Source of the DNA: Clostridia bacterium
GTDB lineage: Bacteria; Bacillota; Clostridia; Christensenellales; UBA1242
Assembly (NCBI GenBank): GCA_017398655.1
Contig: JAFQFI010000030.1
Location: forward strand, 1-35,354
DNA length: 35,354 bases
Reading direction: 5' to 3'
Shown: positions 25,749-34,304 of the stretch, piece after piece
Layout of the letters: the number at the start of each line of letters is the position of its first letter
How positions within the stretch are numbered: position 1 is the stretch's first letter
Translations under genes and position numbers: made by a program
Notes under the pieces: model-generated
What the model was told of the DNA's origin: nothing
The model's input: only the letters and a program-made list of their open reading frames with translations
Databases searched by the model: none

Positions 25749-26117
25749 ATGATTAACAAATTAAACAAAAACGCTCAAAGAAAAAGACGTCATTTGAGAG
25801 TAAGAAAAAAAGTTTTTGGCACAAAAGAATGTCCAAGATTGAACATTTATAGAAGTACAGCTAACATTTATGCTCAAGTTATAAATGATGAAAATGGTAC
25901 AACTCTTTGTACAGCTTCAACTCTTTCAAAAGAACTTGCTGAAACTTTAAAAAATAAAACTAAATCAGAACAAGCTTTTGCTGTTGGTGAATTAGTTGGC
26001 AAATTGGCTGTTAAAAAAGGCATCAAAAATGTTGTTTTTGACAGAGGCGGATATCTTTACACAGGTAGAGTATTGCAAGTTGCTGAAGGCGCAAGAAAGG
26101 CAGGTTTAGAGTTCTAA
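25749..26117 (+). CDS. rplR: 50S ribosomal protein L18
   Basis: 122 residues from ATG 25749, chosen because TTTGGAGAT lies directly upstream; an in-frame TTG at 25737 sits inside that site. [20 protein letters not shown] and the C-terminal [14 protein letters not shown] and [16 protein letters not shown] end are diagnostic. L18 binds 5S rRNA together with L5. It overlaps the upstream ATG of the rpsE frame by TAATG. Confidence 0.97.
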   Translation: MINKLNKNAQRKRRHLRVRKKVFGTKECPRLNIYRSTANIYAQVINDENGTTLCTASTLSKELAETLKNKTKSEQAFAVGELVGKLAVKKGIKNVVFDRGGYLYTGRVLQVAEGARKAGLEF

Positions 26118-26128
26118 TGGAGGAAAAT

Positions 26129-26803
26129 ATGGAAAACGAAGTTTTAGAAAATGTTGAAGTTGCTGCAGAAAACACTGAAGTTGTTGCAGAAAACAATACA
26201 GAAGTTAAAGCAGAAGAAAAGAAAGTTGTTAAAACTGAAAAATCAACTTTAAAAACTTATAACACAGAAAAACCAGCAAACAAGAAATTTGACAGAAAGA
26301 AAGCTGAAAAACCTACAACTCGTAGAGAAGAAAGCGAATTTGACAAAAAACTTGTTGAAGTTAGACGTGTTGCTAAAGTTGTTAAAGGTGGTAGAACTCT
26401 TAGATTTAGTGCTTTAGTTGTTGTTGGAAATAAAAATGGTCTTGTTGGTGTAGGTAATGGTAAAGCTAACGAAGTTCCAGAAGCTATTGAAAAAGCAACT
26501 GCTGCTGCTAAAAAGAATTTAATTTCTGTTCCTATTGTTGGAACTACAATTCCTCACAACATTATTGGTAAGTTTAGCTCATCTACTGTTCAAATGTTCC
26601 CAGCTCCTCAAGGTACTGGTGTTATTGCTGGCGGTAGTGCAAGAGCTGTTGTTGAACTTGCTGGTATCAAAGATATTGTTACCAAATCTCATGGTTCAAA
26701 CAATAAAATTAACGGAGTTAAAGCAACAATCGAAGGTTTAAAAATGTTAAGAACTAAAGAAGAAGTTGCTGCTCTTCGTGGAAAATCTGTTGAAGAACTA
26801 TAA
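26129..26803 (+). CDS. rpsE: 30S ribosomal protein S5 with N-terminal extension
   Basis: 224 residues from ATG 26129. An in-frame ATG at 26117 overlaps the rplR stop, but GGAGG at 26119-26123 is well spaced for 26129. The S5 core begins at about residue 68 ([20 protein letters not shown]); the preceding 65 or so residues are an extra, acidic then basic, probably disordered segment rich in Glu, Val, Lys and Asn. Core blocks KAATAAKKNLI-like and [20 protein letters not shown] are present. S5 affects decoding accuracy and helps unwind mRNA. Confidence 0.96.
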   Translation: MENEVLENVEVAAENTEVVAENNTEVKAEEKKVVKTEKSTLKTYNTEKPANKKFDRKKAEKPTTRREESEFDKKLVEVRRVAKVVKGGRTLRFSALVVVGNKNGLVGVGNGKANEVPEAIEKATAAAKKNLISVPIVGTTIPHNIIGKFSSSTVQMFPAPQGTGVIAGGSARAVVELAGIKDIVTKSHGSNNKINGVKATIEGLKMLRTKEEVAALRGKSVEEL

Positions 26804-26823
26804 GCGGGTAGGAGATAACTAAT

Positions 26824-27036
26824 ATGGAAAAGAAAGATACAAAAAAAGCTAAGAATGCTGGAAAACTTAAAGTAACTTATGTTAAAAGCGTTATCGGTTT
26901 TGACAAAAGTCAAGTTAAAGTAATTGAAGCTCTTGGTTTCAAAAAACTTAATACCACTAAAATTTTCCCAAATAATGATTGCATTAAGGGAAGTATTTTT
27001 AAGGTAAAACACTTACTTAAAGTGGAAGAAATTTAA
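26824..27036 (+). CDS. rpmD: 50S ribosomal protein L30
   Basis: 70 residues, against about 58-60 usually, with 12 extra Lys-rich residues in front. KLKVTYVKSVIGFDKSQVKV and ALGFKKLNTT are typical of bacterial L30. TAGGAG precedes the ATG. Unlike most junctions of the cluster, a 116-base gap follows, with a strong hairpin. Confidence 0.95.
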   Translation: MEKKDTKKAKNAGKLKVTYVKSVIGFDKSQVKVIEALGFKKLNTTKIFPNNDCIKGSIFKVKHLLKVEEI

Positions 27037-27055
27037 TTTTAATCAACTTTAATTT

Positions 27056-27096
27056 TAACAATTTTATTTTAAACCAAAAGTTTAATTTAAAATTGT
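27056..27096 (+). other. Long hairpin between rpmD and rplO
   Basis: AACAATTTTA (27056-27065) pairs with TAAAATTGTT (27087-27096), and inside it TTAAAC (27068-27073) pairs with GTTTAA (27079-27084), leaving a 2-by-2 internal mismatch and a 5-base loop. No T-run follows, so it is not a terminator; an RNA processing or stability element is possible. Confidence 0.5.
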
Positions 27097-27152
27097 TGAA
27101 ATGTGGATTAAATAATTCATTAAAAATTTTAGTGAAAGGAGTGTATTTTTAA

Positions 27153-27599
27153 ATGAACATTCAATCATTGAAACCTGCTGAAAATTCTAGATTTTCACAA
27201 AAAAGACTTGGCCGTGGCATTGGTAGTGGTATTGGTAAAACCAGTGGTAAAGGTCATAAAGGTCAAAATGCTAGAAGCGGTGGCGGTGTTCGTGTTGGTT
27301 TTGAAGGCGGTCAAATGCCACTTGTTAGAAAATTGCCAAGAAGAGGATTTAACAATTCTTACTTCAAAAAACAATATTCTATCGTAAATGTTTCAGATCT
27401 TAACAAATTTGATGAAAACTCAGTTGTAGATGCAAATACATTAATCGAAAAAGGTATTCTTTCTAAAGTAGAAGAATACGGCGTTAAGATTTTAGGAAAT
27501 GGTAAGCTTGAAAAAGCTTTGACTGTTAAAGCAAACAAATTTTCTGAAAGTGCTATTAAGAAAATTAAAAAAGCTAATGGTACCATTGAGGAGGTATAA
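27153..27599 (+). CDS. rplO: 50S ribosomal protein L15
   Basis: 148 residues. [20 protein letters not shown] and the block [20 protein letters not shown] are diagnostic; both lie in the long extension that threads into 23S rRNA. AAAGGAG precedes the start after the 116-base gap. The stop overlaps the secY start as TAATG. Confidence 0.98.
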   Translation: MNIQSLKPAENSRFSQKRLGRGIGSGIGKTSGKGHKGQNARSGGGVRVGFEGGQMPLVRKLPRRGFNNSYFKKQYSIVNVSDLNKFDENSVVDANTLIEKGILSKVEEYGVKILGNGKLEKALTVKANKFSESAIKKIKKANGTIEEV

Positions 27600-28900
27600 T
27601 GTTTAAGACCCTTAAAGAAGCATTTAAAATTAAAGAAGTTAGAAGAAGCATATTAATTACTTTACTTTTGTTGCTTATTTATAGAATTGGTTGCTGGTTA
27701 CCAACTCCCGGAATTGCACTTAGCAATTTTACAAGTTCAGTTACTGAAGGTGGAGATTTCCTATCTATTATCAGTGCTGTTAGTGGTAACGCTTTAACAA
27801 ATGGTGCTTTATTAGCACTTGGTGTTGTTCCTTACATCAACGCTACAATTATTATGCAATTATTAACTGTTGCTATACCTGCTTTAGAAAGACTTTCTAA
27901 ACAAGGTGAAGATGGTAAAAAGAAAATTGCTAAATACACAAAAATCTGCGCTTTAGTATTGGCTATTGCTCAAGCAGTAGGTATTGTTGTAGGTTTTGGA
28001 TCATCAAGTTTAGATACTTCAATTTTCTTTGGTAATGTTTGGCTTACAGGAGCTATAGTTGTTGCAATTTTAGTTGCTGGTTCTATGTTTACTGTTTGGC
28101 TTGGCGATAAAATTACATCTTTAAAAGTTGGTAATGGCTTATCATTACTTATCTTTGTTGGTCTTTTATCAACAGCTGGTAAAGCAATATTTGATAATAT
28201 AGCAGGTATTTCAAGTACAAATCTTGAAAATATTTGGAACTTATTAATTTTCTTTGCTGCTCTTATTGTTATATTTGGATTTATTGTTTGGATTGACAAT
28301 GCAGAAAGAAGAATTCCTGTTCAATATGCAAAACAAATTAAGGGCAGGAAAATGTATGGAGGTCAAAACTCCAATATTCCTATGAAGATTAACTCTTCAG
28401 GCGTTATGCCAATTATTTTTGCTACTGCTTTAATTAGTTTTCCACAACTTATTATGAGCATCTTCTGGTATAGCACAGAAGAAGGTAGTGCTTATATGTG
28501 GTATTCAACTTATTTGGGTTCTGGTAGTTGGATTTATAGTTTGCTTGTTGCAGTACTTATTTTATTCTTCTCATATTTCTATTCTCAAATAAGCTTCAAT
28601 CCTGAAGATGTTTCCCGTCAAATTCAGCAAAATGGTGGTTTTATTCCGGGATATCGTGCTGGTAAACCAACAGCTGAATATTTGAAAAAAGTTTCTAATC
28701 GTATTACTTTGTGGGGTGCAATTTTCTTAGCATTAATTGCTTTGATTCCAACTTACATCTTTACATTGTTAAATACAGGTTCTCTTGTTAATGCTTTTAG
28801 TGCTACAGGACTTTTAATTGTTGTTTCTACTGCACTTGAAGTTGAAAAACAACTTGAATCTCAACTTTTAATGAGAAATTATAAGGGCTTTTTAAAATAA
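27599..28900 (+). CDS. secY: Protein translocase subunit SecY
   Basis: 433 residues, ten membrane helices, the channel subunit of the Sec translocon in the cytoplasmic membrane. Diagnostic blocks: RIGCWLPTPGIAL at the first helix, GVVPYINATIIMQLL, AERRIPVQYAKQIKGRKMYG, IPMKINSSGVMPIIFA and the loop with NGGFIPGYRAGKPT. The catalytic-pathway cytosolic loops needed for SecA and ribosome binding are present. GAGGAGG lies in the end of rplO, with a one-base overlap. Location after rplO and before adk is the usual spc arrangement. Confidence 0.98.
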   Translation: MFKTLKEAFKIKEVRRSILITLLLLLIYRIGCWLPTPGIALSNFTSSVTEGGDFLSIISAVSGNALTNGALLALGVVPYINATIIMQLLTVAIPALERLSKQGEDGKKKIAKYTKICALVLAIAQAVGIVVGFGSSSLDTSIFFGNVWLTGAIVVAILVAGSMFTVWLGDKITSLKVGNGLSLLIFVGLLSTAGKAIFDNIAGISSTNLENIWNLLIFFAALIVIFGFIVWIDNAERRIPVQYAKQIKGRKMYGGQNSNIPMKINSSGVMPIIFATALISFPQLIMSIFWYSTEEGSAYMWYSTYLGSGSWIYSLLVAVLILFFSYFYSQISFNPEDVSRQIQQNGGFIPGYRAGKPTAEYLKKVSNRITLWGAIFLALIALIPTYIFTLLNTGSLVNAFSATGLLIVVSTALEVEKQLESQLLMRNYKGFLK

Positions 28901-28932
28901 TATAAAAAGTAAAAAATAGGAGAAAGAAAATT

Positions 28933-29553
28933 ATGAAAATTGTTTTATTAGGACCTCCAGGAAGTGGCAAAGGTACACAAGCACACATTATTTGCGAAAA
29001 ATACAATTTACCTCATATTTCAACAGGTGATATATTCAGAGCAAATATTGCAAATCAAACAGAACTTGGTAAAAAAGCTAAAGCTTATATGGACCAAGGT
29101 TCATTAGTTCCTGACGAACTAACAATTTCTATTGTTGTAGACAGATTACAACAACCAGATTGCAAAAAAGGTTTTGTTTTTGACGGTTTCCCAAGAAATT
29201 TAGCTCAAGCTAAAGAACTTGATAAAATGGTTGAACTTGATAAAGCAATTATGATTCATCTTGATGATGAAGAAATTATCAACAGATTATCAAAAAGAAG
29301 AATGTGTAAGGTTTGTGGCAATCCTACTCATTTGGATTGGTTGGTTGGTGATAAATGCGAAAAATGTGGTGGAGATGTTTATCAAAGAGATGACGATGCT
29401 CCAGAAACAATTAAAGCAAGATTAGAAAAACAAAAGTTGCCACAAGATGTAATTGACTTTTACAAAGCTAAAGGCATTTACGAACAAATTACTTCAACTG
29501 ATACTAAAGAAGAAACTTTTAAATTGGTTGATGCAATTTTAAAAACTTTATAA
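28933..29553 (+). CDS. adk: Adenylate kinase, zinc-binding LID type
   Basis: 206 residues. It catalyses ATP + AMP to 2 ADP in the cytosol. P-loop GPPGSGKGT at 7-15, ISTGDIFRAN at 29-38 and DGFPRN at 84-89 (AMP binding) are intact. The LID carries Cys125, Cys128, Cys142 and Cys145, the zinc-binding set of Bacillota enzymes, and the following DDDAPETIKARL block is normal. AGGAG precedes the start. Confidence 0.98.
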   Translation: MKIVLLGPPGSGKGTQAHIICEKYNLPHISTGDIFRANIANQTELGKKAKAYMDQGSLVPDELTISIVVDRLQQPDCKKGFVFDGFPRNLAQAKELDKMVELDKAIMIHLDDEEIINRLSKRRMCKVCGNPTHLDWLVGDKCEKCGGDVYQRDDDAPETIKARLEKQKLPQDVIDFYKAKGIYEQITSTDTKEETFKLVDAILKTL

Positions 29554-29566
29554 AAAAAGGCGATTT

Positions 29567-30301
29567 ATGATTAAAATAAAAACTGACAAAGAAATTGAAT
29601 TGTTAAGAAAAGCCGGTGAAATTACAAGAAACGCTCTACTTGAGGTTGAAAAGTATGTTAAGCCGGGTGTAACAACAAAACAATTAAACAAAATTGCTCA
29701 TGATTTTATTTTAAAAAATAATGCAACTCCTTCATTTTTGCACTACGGTGGTTTTCCTGCTTCCATATGTGCTTCAGTAAATGATGTAGTTGTTCATGGT
29801 TTTCCAGACGACAAGCCCTTGCAAGAAGGCGACATCGTTAGCATCGATGTAGGGGCTTGTTACAAAGGATACCACGGAGATAGTGCAAGAACTTTTCCTG
29901 TAGGAAAAATTTCTGAACTTAAACAAAAACTTATTGATGTTACAAAACAAAGCTTTTTTGAAGGCATCAAAAATATCAAAGCAGGCAACTGCGTTGGAGA
30001 CATTTCATCAAGCGTTCAAAGATATGTTGAAAAACACGGCTTTGGCGTAGTAAGAGATATGGTTGGTCATGGTGTGGGTAAGGACTTACACGAAGACCCA
30101 AGTGTTCCAAATTATGGCTTTGCAGGTCTTGGTCCAAAACTTAAAGCTAATATGGTTATTGCCATAGAACCTATGGTTAATGCTGGTAGTTATGAAGTTG
30201 TAATAAATGGCTGGTCTTGCAAAACAAGAGATGGTTCACCATCTGCTCATTATGAAAACACTGTTCTTATTACTGAAAACGGCGTTGAAATTTTAACTTA
30301 A
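29567..30301 (+). CDS. map: Methionine aminopeptidase, type I
   Basis: 244 residues. It removes N-terminal Met from new proteins. The five metal ligands are present at Asp94, Asp105, His168, Glu201 and Glu230, and the substrate-binding His77 lies in VVVHGFP. Blocks SIDVGACYKGYHGDSART and GHGVGKDLHEDP confirm the family. The ribosome binding site is AAGGCGAT, weaker than in neighbouring genes, 13 bases after adk. Confidence 0.98.
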   Translation: MIKIKTDKEIELLRKAGEITRNALLEVEKYVKPGVTTKQLNKIAHDFILKNNATPSFLHYGGFPASICASVNDVVVHGFPDDKPLQEGDIVSIDVGACYKGYHGDSARTFPVGKISELKQKLIDVTKQSFFEGIKNIKAGNCVGDISSSVQRYVEKHGFGVVRDMVGHGVGKDLHEDPSVPNYGFAGLGPKLKANMVIAIEPMVNAGSYEVVINGWSCKTRDGSPSAHYENTVLITENGVEILT

Positions 30302-30313
30302 AGGAGCGTTGAT

Positions 30314-30580
30314 GTGATTAAAGTTGGTGAATTGGTTTCTTCTTCGCAAGGACACGACGAAGGTAGAAAATACTTAGTTGTTAATATTGAAGGTGATTTT
30401 GCTTATTGTGTTGATGGTAAGTACAGACCATTAAACAATCCTAAGAAAAAAAGAATTAAACATTTGTCTTCTTGCTTTAAAAACTTTGAAAAGTTTGAAG
30501 ATAAATTAACTACTAACAAGTTATATGATTTTGAAATCAGTACTTTCATAAAAAACGAAAGCATTATGCACAAAGATTAA
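30314..30580 (+). CDS. KOW-domain RNA-binding protein
   Basis: 88 residues starting with GTG at 30314, seven bases after AAGGAG. The N-terminal half has the KOW-like pattern KVGELVSSSQGHDEGRKYLV, then YCVDGKYRPLNNPKKKRIKH. This matches the L14e/L6e/L27e-like KOW proteins found between map and infA in many Bacillota. They are thought to bind RNA and probably the ribosome, but no function has been shown as far as I know. The last 35 residues, rich in Lys, Phe and Glu, are more variable. Confidence 0.85.
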   Translation: MIKVGELVSSSQGHDEGRKYLVVNIEGDFAYCVDGKYRPLNNPKKKRIKHLSSCFKNFEKFEDKLTTNKLYDFEISTFIKNESIMHKD

Positions 30581-30607
30581 AGTTTTTATTGAAAAAAAGG
30601 AGAATTT

Positions 30608-30832
30608 ATGCCAAAATCAGATTGTTTAGAAACTGAAGGCGTTGTGACCGAAGTTTTACCAAATGCTACATTTAAAGTAAAGCTTCAAAATGGGGTTATC
30701 ATTACTTGCTATATTTCTGGTAAGCTTAGAATGAATTTTATTAAAATTCTTGCTGGCGACCAAGTTAAGGTAGAAATGAGTCCTTATGACTTAACCAAGG
30801 GCAGAATTACTTGGAGAAGTAAATCAAATTAA
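30608..30832 (+). CDS. infA: Translation initiation factor IF-1
   Basis: 74 residues, an OB-fold. [40 protein letters not shown] and the end [12 protein letters not shown] are diagnostic. It binds the 30S A-site during initiation. AAAGGAG precedes the start. It follows the KOW gene and leads into rpmJ as in other Bacillota. Confidence 0.98.
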   Translation: MPKSDCLETEGVVTEVLPNATFKVKLQNGVIITCYISGKLRMNFIKILAGDQVKVEMSPYDLTKGRITWRSKSN

Positions 30833-30858
30833 AATATTAAAAATGGGAGTTTAGAAAA

Positions 30859-30975
30859 ATGAAAGTTAGACCATCTGTTAAACCTATTTGCGATAAATGC
30901 AAGGTTATTAAGAGAGAAGGAAAAGTTATGGTTATTTGCTCAAAAAGCAAAAAACATAAACAAACACAAGGCTAA
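30859..30975 (+). CDS. rpmJ: 50S ribosomal protein L36, zinc type
   Basis: 38 residues. [19 protein letters not shown] with Cys11, Cys14, Cys27 and His33 gives the zinc-binding form. GGGAG precedes the ATG. A 192-base gap with a strong hairpin follows before rpsM. Confidence 0.97.
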   Translation: MKVRPSVKPICDKCKVIKREGKVMVICSKSKKHKQTQG

Positions 30976-31029
30976 TTTTTAAGTAAAGTAGTCTTGCATT
31001 TTTATTGATTTAATTTTGACAATAACATT

Positions 31030-31074
31030 AAATGTGGGCGGCTGTTTACTTTTAAAAAAAGTAAATCTACATTT
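31030..31074 (+). other. Hairpin in the leader of rpsM
   Basis: AAATGT (31030-31035) pairs with ACATTT (31069-31074), and inside it TTTACTTTT (31045-31053) pairs with AAAAGTAAA (31057-31065) with an AAA loop; the GGGCGGCTG internal loop is the only GC-rich patch in the gap. The position before rpsM matches the E. coli alpha-operon leader that S4 binds. A weak promoter pair, TTGATT (31005-31010) and TTAAAT (31028-31033), lies just upstream. Confidence 0.4.
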
Positions 31075-31167
31075 ATGTGTATATACATTATCTGTTTTTA
31101 AAAAAATCAATATTATTAAAAACATAATTAAAAAAGAACAAAATTTTAGTTTTATGGAGGATTAAAT

Positions 31168-31536
31168 ATGGCTCGTATTGCTGGTGTTGATTTACCAAAC
31201 GAGAAAAGGCTTGAAATTGGTCTTACATACATTAAAGGTATTGGAAGAAAAACAAGTCAAAAAATTTTAAATGACACAAAAATCAGTCCAGATATTCGTG
31301 TTAAAGATTTAACAGAAGCTGATGTTGCTACATTAAGAAATTACATTGAAAAGAACCTTACTGTTGAAGGTGATTTAACAAGAGAAGTTTCTTTAAACAT
31401 CAAAGCTTTATCAGAAATTGGTTGTTTTAGAGGTGTTAGACATCGTAAAGGTTTACCTGTAAGAGGTCAAAGCACAAAACAAAACGCAAGAACAAGAAAA
31501 GGTCCAAAGAAGACCGTAGCTAGAAAGAAAGGTTAA
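31168..31536 (+). CDS. rpsM: 30S ribosomal protein S13
   Basis: 122 residues. [33 protein letters not shown] and the basic tail [15 protein letters not shown] are diagnostic. S13 contacts the P-site tRNA and the L5 bridge. GGAGG precedes the start. It is the first gene of the alpha part of the cluster. Confidence 0.98.
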   Translation: MARIAGVDLPNEKRLEIGLTYIKGIGRKTSQKILNDTKISPDIRVKDLTEADVATLRNYIEKNLTVEGDLTREVSLNIKALSEIGCFRGVRHRKGLPVRGQSTKQNARTRKGPKKTVARKKG

Positions 31537-31552
31537 TAAGGAGTTAATATAA

Positions 31553-31948
31553 ATGGCAGTTGACGCTAAAAAGAATGTTAGAAGAAAAAAACAAACTAAA
31601 AATATTGACAAAGGTGCTGTTCATATTCAAGCATCTTTCAATAACACTGTAGTTACATTTACAGATTTAGCCGGTAATACTATTTCTTGGTCTAGTGCCG
31701 GTTCATTAGGATTTAAGGGTGCAAGAAAAAGCACTCCATTTGCTGCTCAACAAGCTGTAGAAACAGCTGCTAAAGTTGCAAAAGAACAAGGTTTAAAATC
31801 AGTCGAAGTTTATGTAAAAGGACCTGGCAATGGCAGGGAATCTGCAATTAGAGCTCTTTCTGCTGCAGAGTTTAATGTTACAAAAATTAGTGACGTTTCT
31901 CCAATCCCTCACAATGGTTGTCGTCCTCCTAAGAGAAGAAGGATTTAA
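31553..31948 (+). CDS. rpsK: 30S ribosomal protein S11
   Basis: 131 residues. [37 protein letters not shown] and [17 protein letters not shown] and the end [14 protein letters not shown] are diagnostic. S11 lines the mRNA exit cleft with S7. AAGGAG precedes the ATG. Confidence 0.98.
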   Translation: MAVDAKKNVRRKKQTKNIDKGAVHIQASFNNTVVTFTDLAGNTISWSSAGSLGFKGARKSTPFAAQQAVETAAKVAKEQGLKSVEVYVKGPGNGRESAIRALSAAEFNVTKISDVSPIPHNGCRPPKRRRI

Positions 31949-31966
31949 GAGGAGAGGTAGAGAGAT

Positions 31967-32587
31967 ATGGCAAAATATACAAGTGCAGATTGCAGACTTT
32001 GCAGAAGAGAAGGTTGCAAACTCTTTTTAAAGGGTGATAGATGTATTTCCCCTAAATGTGCAATGGAAAAAAGACCTGTTGTTCCTGGACAACACGGTTT
32101 AGGTAGAAAAAAAGTTACTGACTACGGTCAACAATTAAGAGAAAAACAAAAAGTTAAAAGAGCATATGGTCTTCTTGAAAAACAATTTAGACAATCATAT
32201 GAAAAAGCAACTCGCATGAAAGGCGTTGTTGGTGAAAATATGTTAAGTTTACTTGAAAGAAGATTAGACAATGTTGTTTACAGAATGGGTATTGGTGACA
32301 GCAGAAGCGAAAGCAGACAAATTGTTAACCATGGACACATTTGTGTAAATGGTCATGTAGTAAATATTCCTTCTTATACAGTTAAAGTAGGCGACGAAAT
32401 TTCTGTTAAAGAAAGCAGAAGAGATATTGAAAAATTTAAACAACTTAAAGGTATTAAAATTGTTATGCCTAAATGGTTAGAATTTAATTCTGATACATTA
32501 ACTGGTAAAATTAATGCATTACCTAAGAGAGATGATATTGACTTGAACATTCAAGAACATATGATTATCGAGTTGTATTCAAGATAA
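31967..32587 (+). CDS. rpsD: 30S ribosomal protein S4, zinc type
   Basis: 206 residues. Cys9, Cys12, Cys26 and Cys31 give the zinc-binding form. [20 protein letters not shown] and the S4 RNA-binding domain (about 95-160, with [16 protein letters not shown] and [18 protein letters not shown]) are clear. S4 starts 30S assembly and, in E. coli, represses the alpha operon. In B. subtilis rpsD lies elsewhere, so its placement inside the alpha cluster separates this lineage from Bacillus. GAGGAG precedes the start. Confidence 0.98.
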   Translation: MAKYTSADCRLCRREGCKLFLKGDRCISPKCAMEKRPVVPGQHGLGRKKVTDYGQQLREKQKVKRAYGLLEKQFRQSYEKATRMKGVVGENMLSLLERRLDNVVYRMGIGDSRSESRQIVNHGHICVNGHVVNIPSYTVKVGDEISVKESRRDIEKFKQLKGIKIVMPKWLEFNSDTLTGKINALPKRDDIDLNIQEHMIIELYSR

Positions 32588-32601
32588 GGAGGAAAATTTC
32601 T

Positions 32602-33555
32602 ATGATGCAAATTGAAAAACCAAGAGTTATTGCTGAAGAAAAAGAAAATGGCAGTGTTGCAAAATTTGTTGTTGAACCTTTAGAAAAAGGTTTTGGTATT
32701 ACACTTGGCAACTGCTTAAGAAGAACTCTTCTTGGCTCTTTACCGGGAGCTGCTGCTGTAGCAATTAAAATCGATGGTATTCAACACGAATTTTCAAGCG
32801 TACCTGGTATGACTGAAGATGTAACAGATGTTATTTTAAATTTAAAAAACTTGGCTGTTAAAACAAGTGTTTTAGATGAAGATTTTACAACTACTTTGTA
32901 CTTAAAGAAAAAAGGTGCTGGTGTTGTTTATGCAAGTGACATCGAACTTAATGACCAAGTAGAAATTTTAAACCCTGACCTTAAAATTTGTACTCTTGAT
33001 GATGATGCAAATCTTAATATGGAAATCATTATTGGTCGTGGTAGAGGTTATGTTCCTGCTCAAAAGAACAAAAAAGAAGAATATCCTATTGGTTGCATTG
33101 CTATTGACTCTATTTTTACACCTGTTAAAGCTGTAAACTATAGTGTTGAAAGCACTCGTGTTGGTCAATCAATTGACTATGATAAACTTACACTTGATGT
33201 ACAAACAAACGGTACAATGAGTGCTAAAGAAATTATTAGTCTTGCTGCTAAAATTGTTAAAGATCATATCCAATTATTTGTTGATCTTATCGACATTATG
33301 GATGGCGTTGACATTTTAGTTTCACACGAAGAAGATAAGCCAGTTAAGGTTATGGAAATGTCTATTGAAGATATGGATTTGTCAGTTAGAAGTTATAACT
33401 GCTTAAAGAGAGCTAATATCAACACAATAGAAGATTTAACAAGAAAATCTAAAGATGATATGTTAAAGGTAAGAAACCTTGGCTTAAAATCTTTAGAAGA
33501 AGTTATTAATAAACTTGAAAGTATGGGCTTATCACTTAGAAATGATGAAGAATAA
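32602..33555 (+). CDS. rpoA: RNA polymerase alpha subunit
   Basis: 317 residues. The N-terminal domain (about 1-230), which dimerises and carries beta and beta-prime, shows KFVVEPLEKGFGITLGNCLR and GMTEDVTDVILNLK. The C-terminal domain (about 250-312) has DLSVRSYNCLKRANINTIED and the KVRNLGLKSLEEV helix, used for upstream DNA and activator contact. AAGGAGG precedes the ATG; the residues MMQIEKP align with the normal start. Confidence 0.98.
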   Translation: MMQIEKPRVIAEEKENGSVAKFVVEPLEKGFGITLGNCLRRTLLGSLPGAAAVAIKIDGIQHEFSSVPGMTEDVTDVILNLKNLAVKTSVLDEDFTTTLYLKKKGAGVVYASDIELNDQVEILNPDLKICTLDDDANLNMEIIIGRGRGYVPAQKNKKEEYPIGCIAIDSIFTPVKAVNYSVESTRVGQSIDYDKLTLDVQTNGTMSAKEIISLAAKIVKDHIQLFVDLIDIMDGVDILVSHEEDKPVKVMEMSIEDMDLSVRSYNCLKRANINTIEDLTRKSKDDMLKVRNLGLKSLEEVINKLESMGLSLRNDEE

Positions 33556-33599
33556 TCTTTATCAATTATAATTTTACTTAAATTTTAAAGGAGAAAATT

Positions 33600-34112
33600 A
33601 TGGCTACTATTGCTAAATTAAATAGACCAACTAAAGAAAGAGTAATTTTAATTCGTAACCAAGCAAGTTCTCTTTTGTGGGACGGAAAACTTACTACTAC
33701 TATTGCAAGAGCAAAAACTCTTCAAAGTTATGTAGAAAAGATTTTAACTCTTGCTATCAATACTTATCAAGACACTGTTAAAGTTGTTAAAAATGATGTT
33801 GACAGCAAAGGCGTAAAGGTTAAGAGAGAAGTTCTCAATGATGGTCCTAGCAAACTTAATGCTAGAAGGAAAATTATGTCAAAACTTTTTGATAGACAAG
33901 AAGTAAGACAACCTAAAGAAACAAAAGCAAATTTTGTTGAAAGAACAAAAGATATTTATCACCCACTTATCGAAAAAATCTTTAATGTTTATGCACCTAA
34001 ATATGCAGAAAGAATTAAAGAAAAAGGTCAAGCTGGTGGTTATACAAGAGTATTAAAAACTGAAGTTAGACGCGGTGACAATGCTCAAATGTGCCTTGTT
34101 GAATTAATTTAA
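33600..34112 (+). CDS. rplQ: 50S ribosomal protein L17 with internal insertion
   Basis: 170 residues, against about 115-130 usually. The core is clear: RNQASSLLWDGKLTTTIARA and the end YTRVLKTEVRRGDNAQMCLVEL. The extra 45 or so residues lie in the middle (about 62-115, around VKNDVDSKGVKVKREVLN), between the first helical region and the IFDR-like SKLFDR block. AAAGGAG precedes the start. It is the last gene of the cluster, followed by a terminator. Confidence 0.96.
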   Translation: MATIAKLNRPTKERVILIRNQASSLLWDGKLTTTIARAKTLQSYVEKILTLAINTYQDTVKVVKNDVDSKGVKVKREVLNDGPSKLNARRKIMSKLFDRQEVRQPKETKANFVERTKDIYHPLIEKIFNVYAPKYAERIKEKGQAGGYTRVLKTEVRRGDNAQMCLVELI

Positions 34113-34157
34113 TTTTTTAATTAATTTCTTCAATAAAACTAAAATAATTTATATATT

Positions 34158-34192
34158 AAAAAAAGATGTGTTAGCCAATACATCTTTTTTTT
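34158..34192 (+). terminator. Terminator of the ribosomal cluster
   Basis: Stem with GATGT/ACATC plus GTT/AAT, loop AGCC, an A-run before and a run of eight T after. Confidence 0.9.
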
Positions 34193-34267
34193 ATTTTTTA
34201 TTTGTTTGTTAATTTATTTTAAATATTATTTATTTTATTAATTTATAACATTTTTTTATTATTTATT

Positions 34268-34295
34268 TTGATAATTATTTTCTATAAAGTATAAT
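34268..34295 (+). promoter_or_regulatory. Promoter of the lipoprotein gene, close to the start codon
   Basis: -35 TTGATA (34268-34273), 16-base spacer, perfect -10 TATAAT (34290-34295). The expected start at 34301-34303 is only 2-4 bases before the ATG at 34305, and no ribosome binding site is present. Confidence 0.65.
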
Positions 34296-34304
34296 CAGTA
34301 AGAA

